Shown here: one piece after another, positions 25,079-33,198 of the stretch
Layout: every line of letters begins with the position of its first letter
Numbering within the stretch: position 1 is the stretch's first letter
Origin: an uncultured Oscillospiraceae bacterium
GTDB taxonomy: Bacteria; Bacillota; Clostridia; Oscillospirales; Oscillospiraceae
Reading direction: 5' to 3'
Assembly: GCA_958426425.1 (NCBI GenBank)
Contig: CATZYY010000006.1
Span: 1-43,003 of the forward strand
DNA length: 43,003 nt
The notes under the pieces: generated by a model
What the model was told of the DNA's origin: nothing
Databases searched by the model: none
The model's input: only the letters and a program-made list of their open reading frames with translations
Position numbers and translations under genes: made by a program

Positions 25079-26422
25079 GTGGCAGCGAATACGATTCGAG
25101 ACATTGTCGATTACACGTTGAAGTTTAAGGAGCAGCCCTTAAACGGGGATGCTGTCAAACAGGCGAAAAAGCTGGTTTTAGATACGCTCGGCGTATCGAT
25201 CTCCGGCTGGAAGGAGCCGTCGATTGCCAAAATATACCGCGCGATAGACAGGGGCGACAGCACCTGGACGGCGCAGGCATTCGGCACAGGGGAGCGGCTG
25301 CCGCTGGAATGGGCGATCATCTGCAATGGGGCGCTGGCGAGAGTGCAGGACTATATGGATGTCTATTATGATCTCGATGCCAGCCACCCGGCGGAATACA
25401 TACCGTTCGTGTTCTGCTGCTGCGATGCCCTGGGCCTGTCAGGGGAGCAAGCGATCAGAGGGATCTTGCTGGCCTATGATCTGCAGGGCTGGTTTACCGA
25501 GAATATGCGCTGCAATCGAAACGGGTGGCATTACGCAACGGTGGCTTCCGCAGTCTGCACGGCGGTATTCGGGATGCTTTTAAGCTGTGATCGGGAGCAG
25601 CTGGCCAATATGATGGCTGTGAATTGCTGCTGCAATTACACCAGCTTGGGAATCGGCGCCCAGACTGATATGAAAACGCTGGCCTTTGCTCTGTCCGCAG
25701 CCAACTCGGTCAAAGCGGCGAGGCTCGCAATGGCCGGGATCCAGGGCTCTGCCGACGCGCTGGATAACCTGTTTCGGATGACAGGGAATTCCGACGCGAT
25801 ATTCAGCCCCTTGGCGCCGGAACAGCCGCGGATCTTCCGCACCTCCATAAAACCATATCCGTCTGAATTTATGGCGCACAGCGCGCTTGCGGCGTTGGAC
25901 GAGATCTTGACTGAGGAGGACATCCGAGCTGAGGACATTGAAGGGATCCACATTGCGGTGCACGATTGGGCCACATGGATCGCACGTGAGTGTTCCTATC
26001 ACCCAATGAACAGAGAGGAATCGGACCATAGCCTTCCTTACTGTATAGCGGCGCGGCTGGTGTTTGGAACGCTCACAACGGCCCAATTTCAAGACAGAGC
26101 TTGGGAGAACGGCAGGGTAAAGGCACTTATGAGCCGGATCAAGGTTGAAGCCGACCCTACGCTCGAGGCGTTGTATCCGCAGGCAAGACCGGCTATCGTT
26201 TCCATCACGCTGAAGGATGGCAGAAAATTGTATGGAAGGGTGGACCATCCGCTCGGAGATTACAAAAACCCGATGTCGTACGCACAAATTCTGGAGAAAT
26301 TCTGCCGGTGCGCCGGGGAGATCCTCCCGGACGAAAAGGCGCATGCGATCATTGACGCGGTGGACAGCATGGAGACCAAACAAGTGACAGAACTCATGAG
26401 ACTTATGAGGTGGACAGATTGA
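25079..26422 (+). CDS. MmgE/PrpD family protein
   Basis: The 447-residue protein starts at GTG and reads AANTIRDIVDYTLKF, VKQAKKLVLDTLGVSISGW, the family's helical opening. HPAEYIPFVFCCCDALGLSGEQAIRGILLAYDLQ and IKPYPSEFMAHSALAALDEI follow at the expected places. Family members include 2-methylcitrate dehydratase, cis-aconitate decarboxylase and iminodisuccinate epimerase, so the reaction is on a polycarboxylic acid. Next to aconitase-type subunits a dehydratase role is the simplest reading. The family's KPYP-S/C motif is kept. Neither methylcitrate synthase nor methylisocitrate lyase is nearby, so a plain propionate pathway is unlikely. Confidence 0.88.
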   Translation: MAANTIRDIVDYTLKFKEQPLNGDAVKQAKKLVLDTLGVSISGWKEPSIAKIYRAIDRGDSTWTAQAFGTGERLPLEWAIICNGALARVQDYMDVYYDLDASHPAEYIPFVFCCCDALGLSGEQAIRGILLAYDLQGWFTENMRCNRNGWHYATVASAVCTAVFGMLLSCDREQLANMMAVNCCCNYTSLGIGAQTDMKTLAFALSAANSVKAARLAMAGIQGSADALDNLFRMTGNSDAIFSPLAPEQPRIFRTSIKPYPSEFMAHSALAALDEILTEEDIRAEDIEGIHIAVHDWATWIARECSYHPMNREESDHSLPYCIAARLVFGTLTTAQFQDRAWENGRVKALMSRIKVEADPTLEALYPQARPAIVSITLKDGRKLYGRVDHPLGDYKNPMSYAQILEKFCRCAGEILPDEKAHAIIDAVDSMETKQVTELMRLMRWTD

Positions 26423-26430
26423 AAACAGGA

Positions 26431-27681
26431 ATGACGATGGCGGAGAAGACGCTTGCTTCCGCATCCGGGTTGGAGAGAGTTGTTCCGGGGCAATATGTGA
26501 CAGCCAAGGTAGACAGGCTGATGATCACAGAATGCTTTCCTCTTGTATATCAATATCTGGAGGAACTGGGGATCGACAAATTGGCCAATCCGGGGTCCGT
26601 GACGATCGCGTTTGACCACGAAGCGCCGGCCTCAACGATCCAGGCCGCCACTTGGCAGGCACGCTCCAGGGAGTTGGCTGAGAAACTTGGAATCAGCAGC
26701 CTGTTTGATGTGGGGAAAGGAATCGGCCATCAACTGGTCGTGGAAAACGGGCTCTGCCGCCCGGGCAGGCTGTCGCTCGCCACGGACTCTCATGCTTCTA
26801 CTTATGGGGCGGTGGGAAGCGCAGGCTGCGGGATCGGCTTCAGCGAGGGCGCCTGGGTCTTAGCGGTGGGGTCTCTGTGGTTCAGGGTCCCCGAGACCAT
26901 CAAGGTAGAACTGAAAGGTGCGTTTTTGCCTTATGTGACAGGCAAAGATATTGCCTTATACCTGGCGTCGAAGTACGGTACGGATTTCGCCAACTACAAG
27001 TCCCTGGAATTCTGCGGCGAACTTGCGGCGTCAATGTCGATCCCCCAGAGAATGACCATATCAAACATGGGTGTCGAAATGGGAGCGAAGTTTGCCTTTT
27101 TCCCATCTGATGAAACGACCAAAGAATTCTATCTTGAGCGTGGGATGGAATGGGAATTTTTCGCAGCGGATGAGGGCGCATCCTATGAAAAGGAACTGAC
27201 GGTCAACGCTTCGGAGATCGGCCCCCAGGTGGCGCTTCCGGGCGACGTGGGCAACGGAGTGGACGTCAGAGAGGCCCGGGGGATCCGGATCCATCAGGTC
27301 TTCCTGGGGTCCTGTGTCAATGGACGGCTGGAGGATCTCAGGCTCGCGGCAAAGCTGCTGGAAGGAAAGCGAGTGGCCCAAGGGACAAGGCTGCTGGTGA
27401 ATCCCGCGTCCGAAGACGTTTACCGGCAGGCCCTGCGCGAAGGGGTTATCGAGAAGCTGTCGGCGGCGGGGGCCATCGTTTCGCCCTCTGGCTGCGGACC
27501 TTGCCTGGGAGGGCATCTCGGCCTTCTGGCTCCTGGAGAGAACTGCCTGTCCACTGGAAACCGGAATTTCATGGGCAGAATGGGCAGCCCGAAGGCGAAC
27601 ATCTATCTCGGATCTCCGGCGGTGGCGGCGGCAGCTGCTGTTTGTGGGAAAATTGAGGATCCAAGAGAGGTGTTCGTATGA
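26431..27681 (+). CDS. Aconitase-type hydro-lyase large subunit (LeuC-like)
   Basis: The protein has about 416 residues, the length of the short LeuC/homoaconitase type. It opens MTMAEKTLASASG like LeuC, and has AFDHEAPA, ATDSHASTYGAVGSAGCGIG, then the Fe-S ligands in FLGSCVNGR and SGCGPCLGG. With the next gene it forms a [4Fe-4S] isomerase that moves a hydroxyl in a 2- or 3-hydroxy acid. The start is uncertain: ACAGGA precedes ATG 26431 and ATG 26437, while an in-frame GTG (26410) overlaps the previous gene. Substrate is not fixed by sequence; isopropylmalate, homoaconitate, dimethylmalate and methylaconitate enzymes share these motifs. Confidence 0.9.
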   Translation: MTMAEKTLASASGLERVVPGQYVTAKVDRLMITECFPLVYQYLEELGIDKLANPGSVTIAFDHEAPASTIQAATWQARSRELAEKLGISSLFDVGKGIGHQLVVENGLCRPGRLSLATDSHASTYGAVGSAGCGIGFSEGAWVLAVGSLWFRVPETIKVELKGAFLPYVTGKDIALYLASKYGTDFANYKSLEFCGELAASMSIPQRMTISNMGVEMGAKFAFFPSDETTKEFYLERGMEWEFFAADEGASYEKELTVNASEIGPQVALPGDVGNGVDVREARGIRIHQVFLGSCVNGRLEDLRLAAKLLEGKRVAQGTRLLVNPASEDVYRQALREGVIEKLSAAGAIVSPSGCGPCLGGHLGLLAPGENCLSTGNRNFMGRMGSPKANIYLGSPAVAAAAAVCGKIEDPREVFV

Positions 27682-28178
27682 AAGAGCATGAAAAGAGCCG
27701 TGTATGGCTGTTCGGAGACAATGTAAACACAGATCTGATGTCCCCCGGGTACACTTGGAATATGGAGTGGAGCGAGGCTAAGAAACATATCTTGGTCAAC
27801 TATCCGAGATTTGCCCCGGAGGTCCGGGAAGGGGACATCATCGTTGCGGGGGATAACTTTGGCTGCGGCTCCAGCCGCGAGGCAGCTCCGCAGAATCTGC
27901 TGAAACTGGGGATCAAGGCCGTGGTTGCAAGGTCTTTTGCCAGGATCTTCTTTCGAAACAGCATTGCGCTGGGGCTTCCCGTGATCGTTTCCAGGGATGC
28001 GGCATCCATCTTGAAGGACGGCGATCTGGTCAGTCTGGACATTGAGAACGGCACCTTTCAAAAAGAAGATGGTATGGATATTGGGATGGAGCCATATTCC
28101 GGAGAACTGCTGGACATGATCAAAAGCGGAGGCATGATGTCCCGACTCAAAGCCATGAAGGAGAAAGGGGAAATCTGA
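27678..28178 (+). CDS. Aconitase-type hydro-lyase small subunit (LeuD-like)
   Basis: The 166-residue swivel domain has GDNVNTDLMSPGYTWNMEW near residue 13, GDNFGCGSSREAAPQNL near 54 and ARSFARIFFRNSIALGLP near 81. These are the usual LeuD/aconitase-small landmarks. The segment that normally reads T-D-x-I-I-P-x-x-Y-L is here T-D-L-M-S-P-G-Y-T-W. This loop sets substrate size in the family, so an unusual substrate is likely. The start overlaps the large-subunit stop by 4 nt. Confidence 0.9.
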   Translation: MKEHEKSRVWLFGDNVNTDLMSPGYTWNMEWSEAKKHILVNYPRFAPEVREGDIIVAGDNFGCGSSREAAPQNLLKLGIKAVVARSFARIFFRNSIALGLPVIVSRDAASILKDGDLVSLDIENGTFQKEDGMDIGMEPYSGELLDMIKSGGMMSRLKAMKEKGEI

Positions 28179-28179
28179 A

Positions 28180-29238
28180 ATGAAACTCGTAAATCACAGC
28201 GCGGTGAAGGTGGACCCTCCCAAACTTTGTGTTCTGCCTGGAGAAGGTGCGGCAGCCGAGGCAGTGCTGTCTTCCATGAAGGTACTGGAGGCGTTGGACC
28301 TTCCCATTGAAACAGATCTTCTTGATGTGAAGACCATGTCCAATGAGGAGATGTACAGGCGAATGGACAACAGCCAGGCGACGTTGTTCGGCGCTATGGC
28401 AAACGGAGTGAATCTCTTGGGATATCTCCGCTGGACAAGAGGGACTTACGCCAATATCCGGCCTGCCAAGTACCGCCGAAACTTCCATAGCCCGCTGAAA
28501 GATCCGGATGGGATCGACTTTGTGATCGTGCGGGAAAATCTGGAGGACCTGTATCCGCCCAGGGAGGGAAACGTCTCTGAGCTGGAGGATCTTGCCAAGC
28601 TCCATCAGGAGTGGGACCCGCTGGATGGCGGCATTTATGCCCTCAAAGTCATCTCGGAAAAGAATACGCGAAACGTGGCGAGGTATGCGGCGGAGCTGGC
28701 AATGCAGCGCCGGGAAGAGGGATTCAAGGGCCTTGTGACCATTGGAGTGAAGGACAATGTCCTGCGGCGATGCGATGGCCTTTTCCGGGATGTGGCGCTG
28801 GAGGTATTGAAGGAGTATCCGGATGTGAAGGTCGAAACATGCATCGTTGATGCGCTGTTCCACAGGATGGTCACAAATCCCCGGTCCCTTGATGTCGTGC
28901 TGCTGCCCAACCTCTACGGCGATATCCTGGCTGACGGAGCATCCGGGCTCATCGGAGGCCTTGGCGTGGCGCCCAGCGCATGTATCGGCGATCATTATGC
29001 GTATTTTGAGCCTGTCCACGGGACGGCGCCGGACATTGAGGGAAAGGGGATCATTAATCCCACGGCGACGTTGCTGGCGCTGGCCATGGCGTTGGATTAT
29101 CTCGGCTTTTCCGAAGCTGCCGGAAAACTGGAGACTGCGATCGAGGCAGCGTATGTTTCCGGTGAAGCGCTTACGCCTGACCAGGGCGGGCGAGCCGGAA
29201 CAGATGATTTTTGCAGAGCGGTCATTGATGCGCTTTGA
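28180..29238 (+). CDS. Isocitrate/isopropylmalate/tartrate-type dehydrogenase
   Basis: The 352-residue beta-decarboxylating dehydrogenase converts a 2-hydroxy-3-carboxy acid to a 2-oxo acid with NAD(P) and releases CO2. Motifs are TYANIRPAKYRRN (substrate Arg), DFVIVRENLEDLY, the Lys in TIGVKDNVLRRCDGLF, the metal Asp pair in LPNLYGDILADGASGLIGG and the cofactor region HGTAPDIEGKGIINPTATLLA. The last (H-G-T-A-P-D-I, with acidic neighbours) suggests NAD. It starts 2 nt after the aconitase small subunit, so hydration/isomerisation and oxidation are probably consecutive steps. The substrate cannot be read, since LeuB, Icd, TtuC and DmlA share this fold. Confidence 0.9.
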   Translation: MKLVNHSAVKVDPPKLCVLPGEGAAAEAVLSSMKVLEALDLPIETDLLDVKTMSNEEMYRRMDNSQATLFGAMANGVNLLGYLRWTRGTYANIRPAKYRRNFHSPLKDPDGIDFVIVRENLEDLYPPREGNVSELEDLAKLHQEWDPLDGGIYALKVISEKNTRNVARYAAELAMQRREEGFKGLVTIGVKDNVLRRCDGLFRDVALEVLKEYPDVKVETCIVDALFHRMVTNPRSLDVVLLPNLYGDILADGASGLIGGLGVAPSACIGDHYAYFEPVHGTAPDIEGKGIINPTATLLALAMALDYLGFSEAAGKLETAIEAAYVSGEALTPDQGGRAGTDDFCRAVIDAL

Positions 29239-29258
29239 GTGAAGCGGGGAGGATTTTG

Positions 29259-30287
29259 ATGGACCAATTATTGACGGGCAGAGCGGACGAGGGACTTGCG
29301 GAGTTCCTCAGATATGAAAATGTCGCATGGTATCAGGATGGCGAGGTCCGGATCTTGGATCGGCGCAAATATCCCACAGAGACAACGTACGTATCCTGTA
29401 CAAGCGTCGAGGAGGTGCGGGATGCGATCCACGACATGGTCACGCAGAGCGGAGGAGTCAAGATTGCGGCTTTTCAGGCACTGAGGCTCCACGCCCATCA
29501 GACGGGCGGTCTCAACAGCGACGAGGCGATCGAGGGACTGCGGCATGCGGCACAGATCGTGGCGAACGCGAGGCCCACGACGGCGCCGCAGGTCATGCAG
29601 ATGCTGGGAAGCATCATTGACAAGGCCGCGAATATGGATGCTTCTCTTCCGTTTGCGGCGGCGGTGGATCAGGCGGTGATGGAGGCCATGAACAAGCGGT
29701 ATCATGATTTTCGCGTCATCGCCTCCCATATCGTGGATCAACTGCCGGACCATCCCAGGATCCTTACGCACTGCTTCGCGGAGCTTTTGATCGGATTTGT
29801 GCTGCTGATCGCCAAGGAAAGAGGACTTTGCCCAGAGCTGATCTGCACAGAGACGAGACCTTACCTGCAGGGGGCCAGATTCACCTCTACGGTAGGTGTG
29901 CAGACGGGTGTGCCGGTGACCCTGATCACAGACGGCATGCCGGGAGCGTTGATGTCTGAGGGAAAAGTGGATGTGGTCATTACAGCCGCTGATGTGATCT
30001 CAATGGATGGGTATGTCGCCAACAAGGTCGGCACCTATCAGATCGCGGCGCTGGCCCATCGGCATCAAATTCCGTATTATGTCGGCGGCTATCCTTCCAC
30101 AAAGCACCCGTTTGGAAAGGATATCGTCATTGAGAAGAGAGATCCTGAGGACGTTCTGAAGGTGGACGGAAAGCGGATCGCTCCCTTGGGAGTCAAAGGC
30201 TATTATCCCGCTTTTGACATTACCCCGCCGGAGCTCGTGACCGCGATTTCCACTGTTGACGGTCTAAAGAAACCAAATGAATTGTGA
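29259..30287 (+). CDS. MtnA-like aldose-1-phosphate isomerase (eIF-2B family)
   Basis: The 342-residue protein is related to methylthioribose-1-phosphate isomerase and eIF-2B subunits. It keeps the catalytic Cys (C172 in ILTHCFA), the ETRPYLQGARFTS strand and the catalytic Asp (D245 in TAADVISMDGYVANKVGT). Family knowledge: MtnA opens a 5-substituted ribose 1-phosphate to the ribulose 1-phosphate. Similar enzymes act on ribose-1,5-bisphosphate and 5-deoxyribose 1-phosphate. GGGAGG lies before ATG 29259, better than GTG 29235. With a nucleoside phosphorylase upstream and a class II aldolase downstream it fits the middle of a DHAP shunt. Confidence 0.85.
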   Translation: MDQLLTGRADEGLAEFLRYENVAWYQDGEVRILDRRKYPTETTYVSCTSVEEVRDAIHDMVTQSGGVKIAAFQALRLHAHQTGGLNSDEAIEGLRHAAQIVANARPTTAPQVMQMLGSIIDKAANMDASLPFAAAVDQAVMEAMNKRYHDFRVIASHIVDQLPDHPRILTHCFAELLIGFVLLIAKERGLCPELICTETRPYLQGARFTSTVGVQTGVPVTLITDGMPGALMSEGKVDVVITAADVISMDGYVANKVGTYQIAALAHRHQIPYYVGGYPSTKHPFGKDIVIEKRDPEDVLKVDGKRIAPLGVKGYYPAFDITPPELVTAISTVDGLKKPNEL

Positions 30288-30337
30288 GCGGCCAGAGAAA
30301 AAAGTCCGAATAAAAGCCGCGGATTATAGAACTGACA

Positions 30338-30365
30338 TTGACTTGCATGTACCGCTTCGTATAAA
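30338..30365 (+). promoter_or_regulatory. Internal promoter before the aldolase gene
   Basis: TTGACT (30338-30343) and TATAAA (30360-30365) are 16 nt apart in the 169-bp gap after the MtnA-like gene. It would start a second transcript for aldolase, RpiR, dehydratase and alcohol dehydrogenase. Confidence 0.55.
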
Positions 30366-30456
30366 ATATCACAATAAATGACGATCGCAAGATGGTGTTT
30401 TGGCGAGGCTGCTCATGCGTTTTATGATCCAAGCAGAATCTTTCGCAGGAGGGCAG

Positions 30457-31167
30457 ATGACAGAAATGAAGATCAATCAACAGGAATTGATGGCAGCGTG
30501 CCAGGAAGTGATCCAATACAGCCGGAAGATGGCTGCAGACGGACTGGTGGTCGGAACTTCCGGAAATGTTTCAAGACGCATTGGAGACCTGATCGCGATA
30601 ACGCCGAGCGGCGTGGACTATGATATTCTGAAACCGGAGGATATTTGCTTGCTGGAGCTTGATGGGACACCGGTCCGGTGTGATCGAGCGCCTTCCTCCG
30701 AGTTGCCTCTGCATCTTCAGGTTTACAGGGCGAGACAGGACGCGAATGCGGTCGTACATACCCATTCTCCCTATGCGTCGGCACTGTCCACACTTACGGA
30801 TGAGGTCCCTAATATCCATTATATCCTCATGATGATGGGTGGACATGTGCCAGTGGCCCCCTATGCGACCTTCGGAACAGAGCAGCTTGCCGGGAATATT
30901 CGGGAAAAGCTCTCTGACAAGGCCGACTCCATTTTGCTGCAGAATCATGGGCTTGTGACGACGGGAAAGAATTTGTCTGCGGCTTATGAAAAGGCGGTGC
31001 AGCTGGAGTTCAGCTGTAAGATTTACTTGATCGCCAGTTCCTGCGGGAAGCCCCGTATTCTGTCAGAAGAGGAAATGCAGGACTGCGCCGAAAGACGCAA
31101 AGAGCTTTTCGCATACCGAGCTGCGTTCAAGCCCGTCGACAAACTTAAGGAATATGTAGGAGATTGA
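30457..31167 (+). CDS. Class II aldolase/adducin family protein (fuculose-phosphate aldolase-like)
   Basis: The 236-residue zinc aldolase has GTSGNVSRR near residue 30 (phosphate binding), a catalytic Glu (E82 in SSELPLH), zinc histidines H101 and H103 (VVHTHSPYAS) and a third, H164, in LQNHGLV. Members cleave ketose 1-phosphates to DHAP plus an aldehyde, or dehydrate methylthioribulose 1-phosphate (MtnB). Next to an MtnA-like isomerase both are possible. An alcohol dehydrogenase in the same cluster favours the aldolase reading. AGGAGGG lies just before ATG 30457; ATG 30466 is an alternative start. Confidence 0.88.
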   Translation: MTEMKINQQELMAACQEVIQYSRKMAADGLVVGTSGNVSRRIGDLIAITPSGVDYDILKPEDICLLELDGTPVRCDRAPSSELPLHLQVYRARQDANAVVHTHSPYASALSTLTDEVPNIHYILMMMGGHVPVAPYATFGTEQLAGNIREKLSDKADSILLQNHGLVTTGKNLSAAYEKAVQLEFSCKIYLIASSCGKPRILSEEEMQDCAERRKELFAYRAAFKPVDKLKEYVGD

Positions 31168-31168
31168 T

Positions 31169-32044
31169 ATGCAGACTTGCGTTGAAAAGGAAAAACTGGA
31201 TCAAAGTGAAGACATGGCGATGGTGCCGGCACTCCCTATTCCGGGAGGGGCGATTGCCCGCATGCAGACACTGCTGGAGACGCTTCCGAAGCAGGAAAAA
31301 AAGGCCGCAGAGTTTTTGCTCGATAACCTCCAGTCCTTTTCATCACAGTCTATCCAGGGCGTGGCGGCACGGGCGGGCGTAAGTGATGCGACCTATATCC
31401 GGCTGGCCAAAAGAATGGGCTACAGCGGGTTTGCAGAGTTTAAGAGAAATCTCATCGTTGATTTGGCGTCTTTTTCTGATCCGATGCAGGAAGTGGACAG
31501 AGATGACAAACCGGAGATCATTTTAAAGAAGGTATTTGAATCGGATGTCCAGTGGCTCTATGACTCCCTGAAGGTCATTGATGCGGGAGCTGTTGAGAGA
31601 GTTGCTCATATGCTGCTGGAGTATGACAAGGTCGTTGCCTGGGCGGTAGGGATGAGCACTCCGTTTGTCTACTATCTTCAGCAAAGATTGCTGCGGCTGG
31701 GTCGAATGTGTGCCTTGCTGACAGACCCCTATGAGATGGAAGTGCAGTCCGGAATGGTAGATGCGGACACGCTGGTGATCGTCACCTCGAGAACGGGGTG
31801 GCCGAGCAGCCTGTTTGACGCCTGCAGCAAAGCGAAAGCCCACGGAGCTAAAGTATGTGTTCTAAGCGGACAGAAAGACAGCAAATTGGCAAAGATCGCT
31901 GACTACACATTGCTGACCTCCACCAGATCTTTTAAACCATCAGTCGTTACTTCCGGCGTCGCGACGTTCGCAGTTATTGATGCGCTTTTTGTGATGGCAT
32001 CTCTGATACAGCAAGATGACAGTGATGAAAGTGATGAAGAGTAG
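31169..32044 (+). CDS. RpiR/MurR-family transcriptional regulator (HTH + SIS domain)
   Basis: The 291-residue protein has an N-terminal RpiR helix-turn-helix (LPKQEKKAAEFLLDNL, then SIQGVAARAGVSDATYIRLAKRMGYSGFAEFK) at about residues 38-95. A C-terminal SIS sugar-phosphate-binding domain follows from about 135 (VVAWAVGMSTPFVYYLQQRL, DTLVIVTSRTGWPSS, AKVCVLSG). Such regulators sense phosphosugars. A sugar phosphate from the phosphorylase or isomerase would be a logical effector. It sits 2 nt after the aldolase gene. The 25-bp palindrome at 18821-18845 is the best candidate binding site. Confidence 0.93.
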   Translation: MQTCVEKEKLDQSEDMAMVPALPIPGGAIARMQTLLETLPKQEKKAAEFLLDNLQSFSSQSIQGVAARAGVSDATYIRLAKRMGYSGFAEFKRNLIVDLASFSDPMQEVDRDDKPEIILKKVFESDVQWLYDSLKVIDAGAVERVAHMLLEYDKVVAWAVGMSTPFVYYLQQRLLRLGRMCALLTDPYEMEVQSGMVDADTLVIVTSRTGWPSSLFDACSKAKAHGAKVCVLSGQKDSKLAKIADYTLLTSTRSFKPSVVTSGVATFAVIDALFVMASLIQQDDSDESDEE

Positions 32045-32095
32045 CTGAAAAATTTCCAGACGCCTGCTGTTCATCAGAGCGAGGAAAGGATCAGA

Positions 32096-33175
32096 ATGAA
32101 AATCACCGGGATTTTTACGGAACATTACAAATGGCCAAAAGAGAAGCCTCTGCAGAATGGGAAGCATGTCTTTACGCATAATGAGATTAATCTGGCAATC
32201 GTGGAGACAGATGAGGGCATCACAGGATACGGAACCAGCTACAGCACCGATTATGTGGACTATCTCAGCCAGTTTTTGATCGGGGAAGATCCACTCGATG
32301 TGGAGCGGCTGTATGCCAAGATGTGGGTGCCGAAATTTCTCTGCCGCAGGGGGATCTCGCTCAAGAGCATATCTGCCCTTGATACCGCATTCTGGGATAT
32401 CCGGAGCAAAGTTTCAGGAATGCCGCTGTATAAGCTGCTGGGTGGATATACCAACAAAGTGCCGTGCTACATCGCGGGCGGTTACTATGCGGCAGGGAAA
32501 GGAATTCTGGAGCTCCAGAAAGAGATGGAGGAATATGTCAGCTGGGGCGTGAAAAGTGTAAAGATGAAAGTCGGCGCCCTGAGCATGAAGGAGGACATGG
32601 CTCGCGTAAAGGCTGTCCGGGAAGCTGTGGGCGAAGATGTGCGGCTCATGGTGGACGCTAACTGCGCTTATAAAGCGCATGAGGCGCTGGAATTCAGCCG
32701 GATGATCGAGGAGTATCACCCATACTGGTTTGAGGAGCCTGTGCTTCAGGATGACTATGAGGGAATGAGGACCTTTTCCGAGAGAAGCCGGATCCCCATG
32801 GCTGTGGGAGAAAACGAATATACATTGTACGGTTTTCGGGATCTCATTGATCAGAGCCGTCCCCAGTTCCTGAATCCGGACGCGGGGAGCTTGGGCGGCA
32901 TTACACAATTCATCAAGGTGGCGGCCTATGCGGAGGCACACAATATAACGCTGAGTCCACACGGGCAGCAGCAGCTTCATGCCCACCTTGACTGCGCGGT
33001 GCCGGGAGTGTGTATGGCTGAGTTCTATCCGAGGCAGTTTGACGAAAATATTGAGAAGTGCTTCCTGGAACCGGTGAGCTTTGACCCCTCAGACGGGACG
33101 ATTTCCCCACCTGATACGCCTGGCGCCGGAATGGATCTTGACAGAGAATTTTTAAAACAATTCAGAGTGGGCTGA
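32096..33175 (+). CDS. Enolase-superfamily sugar-acid dehydratase/racemase (mandelate racemase subgroup)
   Basis: The 359-residue protein has an N-terminal capping domain and a TIM barrel with the mandelate-racemase set: KMKVG (K-x-K) near residue 160, metal ligands D (MVDANCAY), E (WFEEPVLQDD) and E (VGENEYTLYG), and the general-base His in SPHGQQQLHAHL near 284. It would abstract the alpha proton of a carboxylate, usually to dehydrate a sugar acid. GAGGAAAGGATCAGA lies before the ATG. It is part of the second transcription unit with aldolase, RpiR and alcohol dehydrogenase. The substrate is unknown; aldonate or hydroxy acid made by the cluster is a guess. Confidence 0.9.
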   Translation: MKITGIFTEHYKWPKEKPLQNGKHVFTHNEINLAIVETDEGITGYGTSYSTDYVDYLSQFLIGEDPLDVERLYAKMWVPKFLCRRGISLKSISALDTAFWDIRSKVSGMPLYKLLGGYTNKVPCYIAGGYYAAGKGILELQKEMEEYVSWGVKSVKMKVGALSMKEDMARVKAVREAVGEDVRLMVDANCAYKAHEALEFSRMIEEYHPYWFEEPVLQDDYEGMRTFSERSRIPMAVGENEYTLYGFRDLIDQSRPQFLNPDAGSLGGITQFIKVAAYAEAHNITLSPHGQQQLHAHLDCAVPGVCMAEFYPRQFDENIEKCFLEPVSFDPSDGTISPPDTPGAGMDLDREFLKQFRVG

Positions 33176-33198
33176 CAAAAGAGCGGAGGCAGATCATA

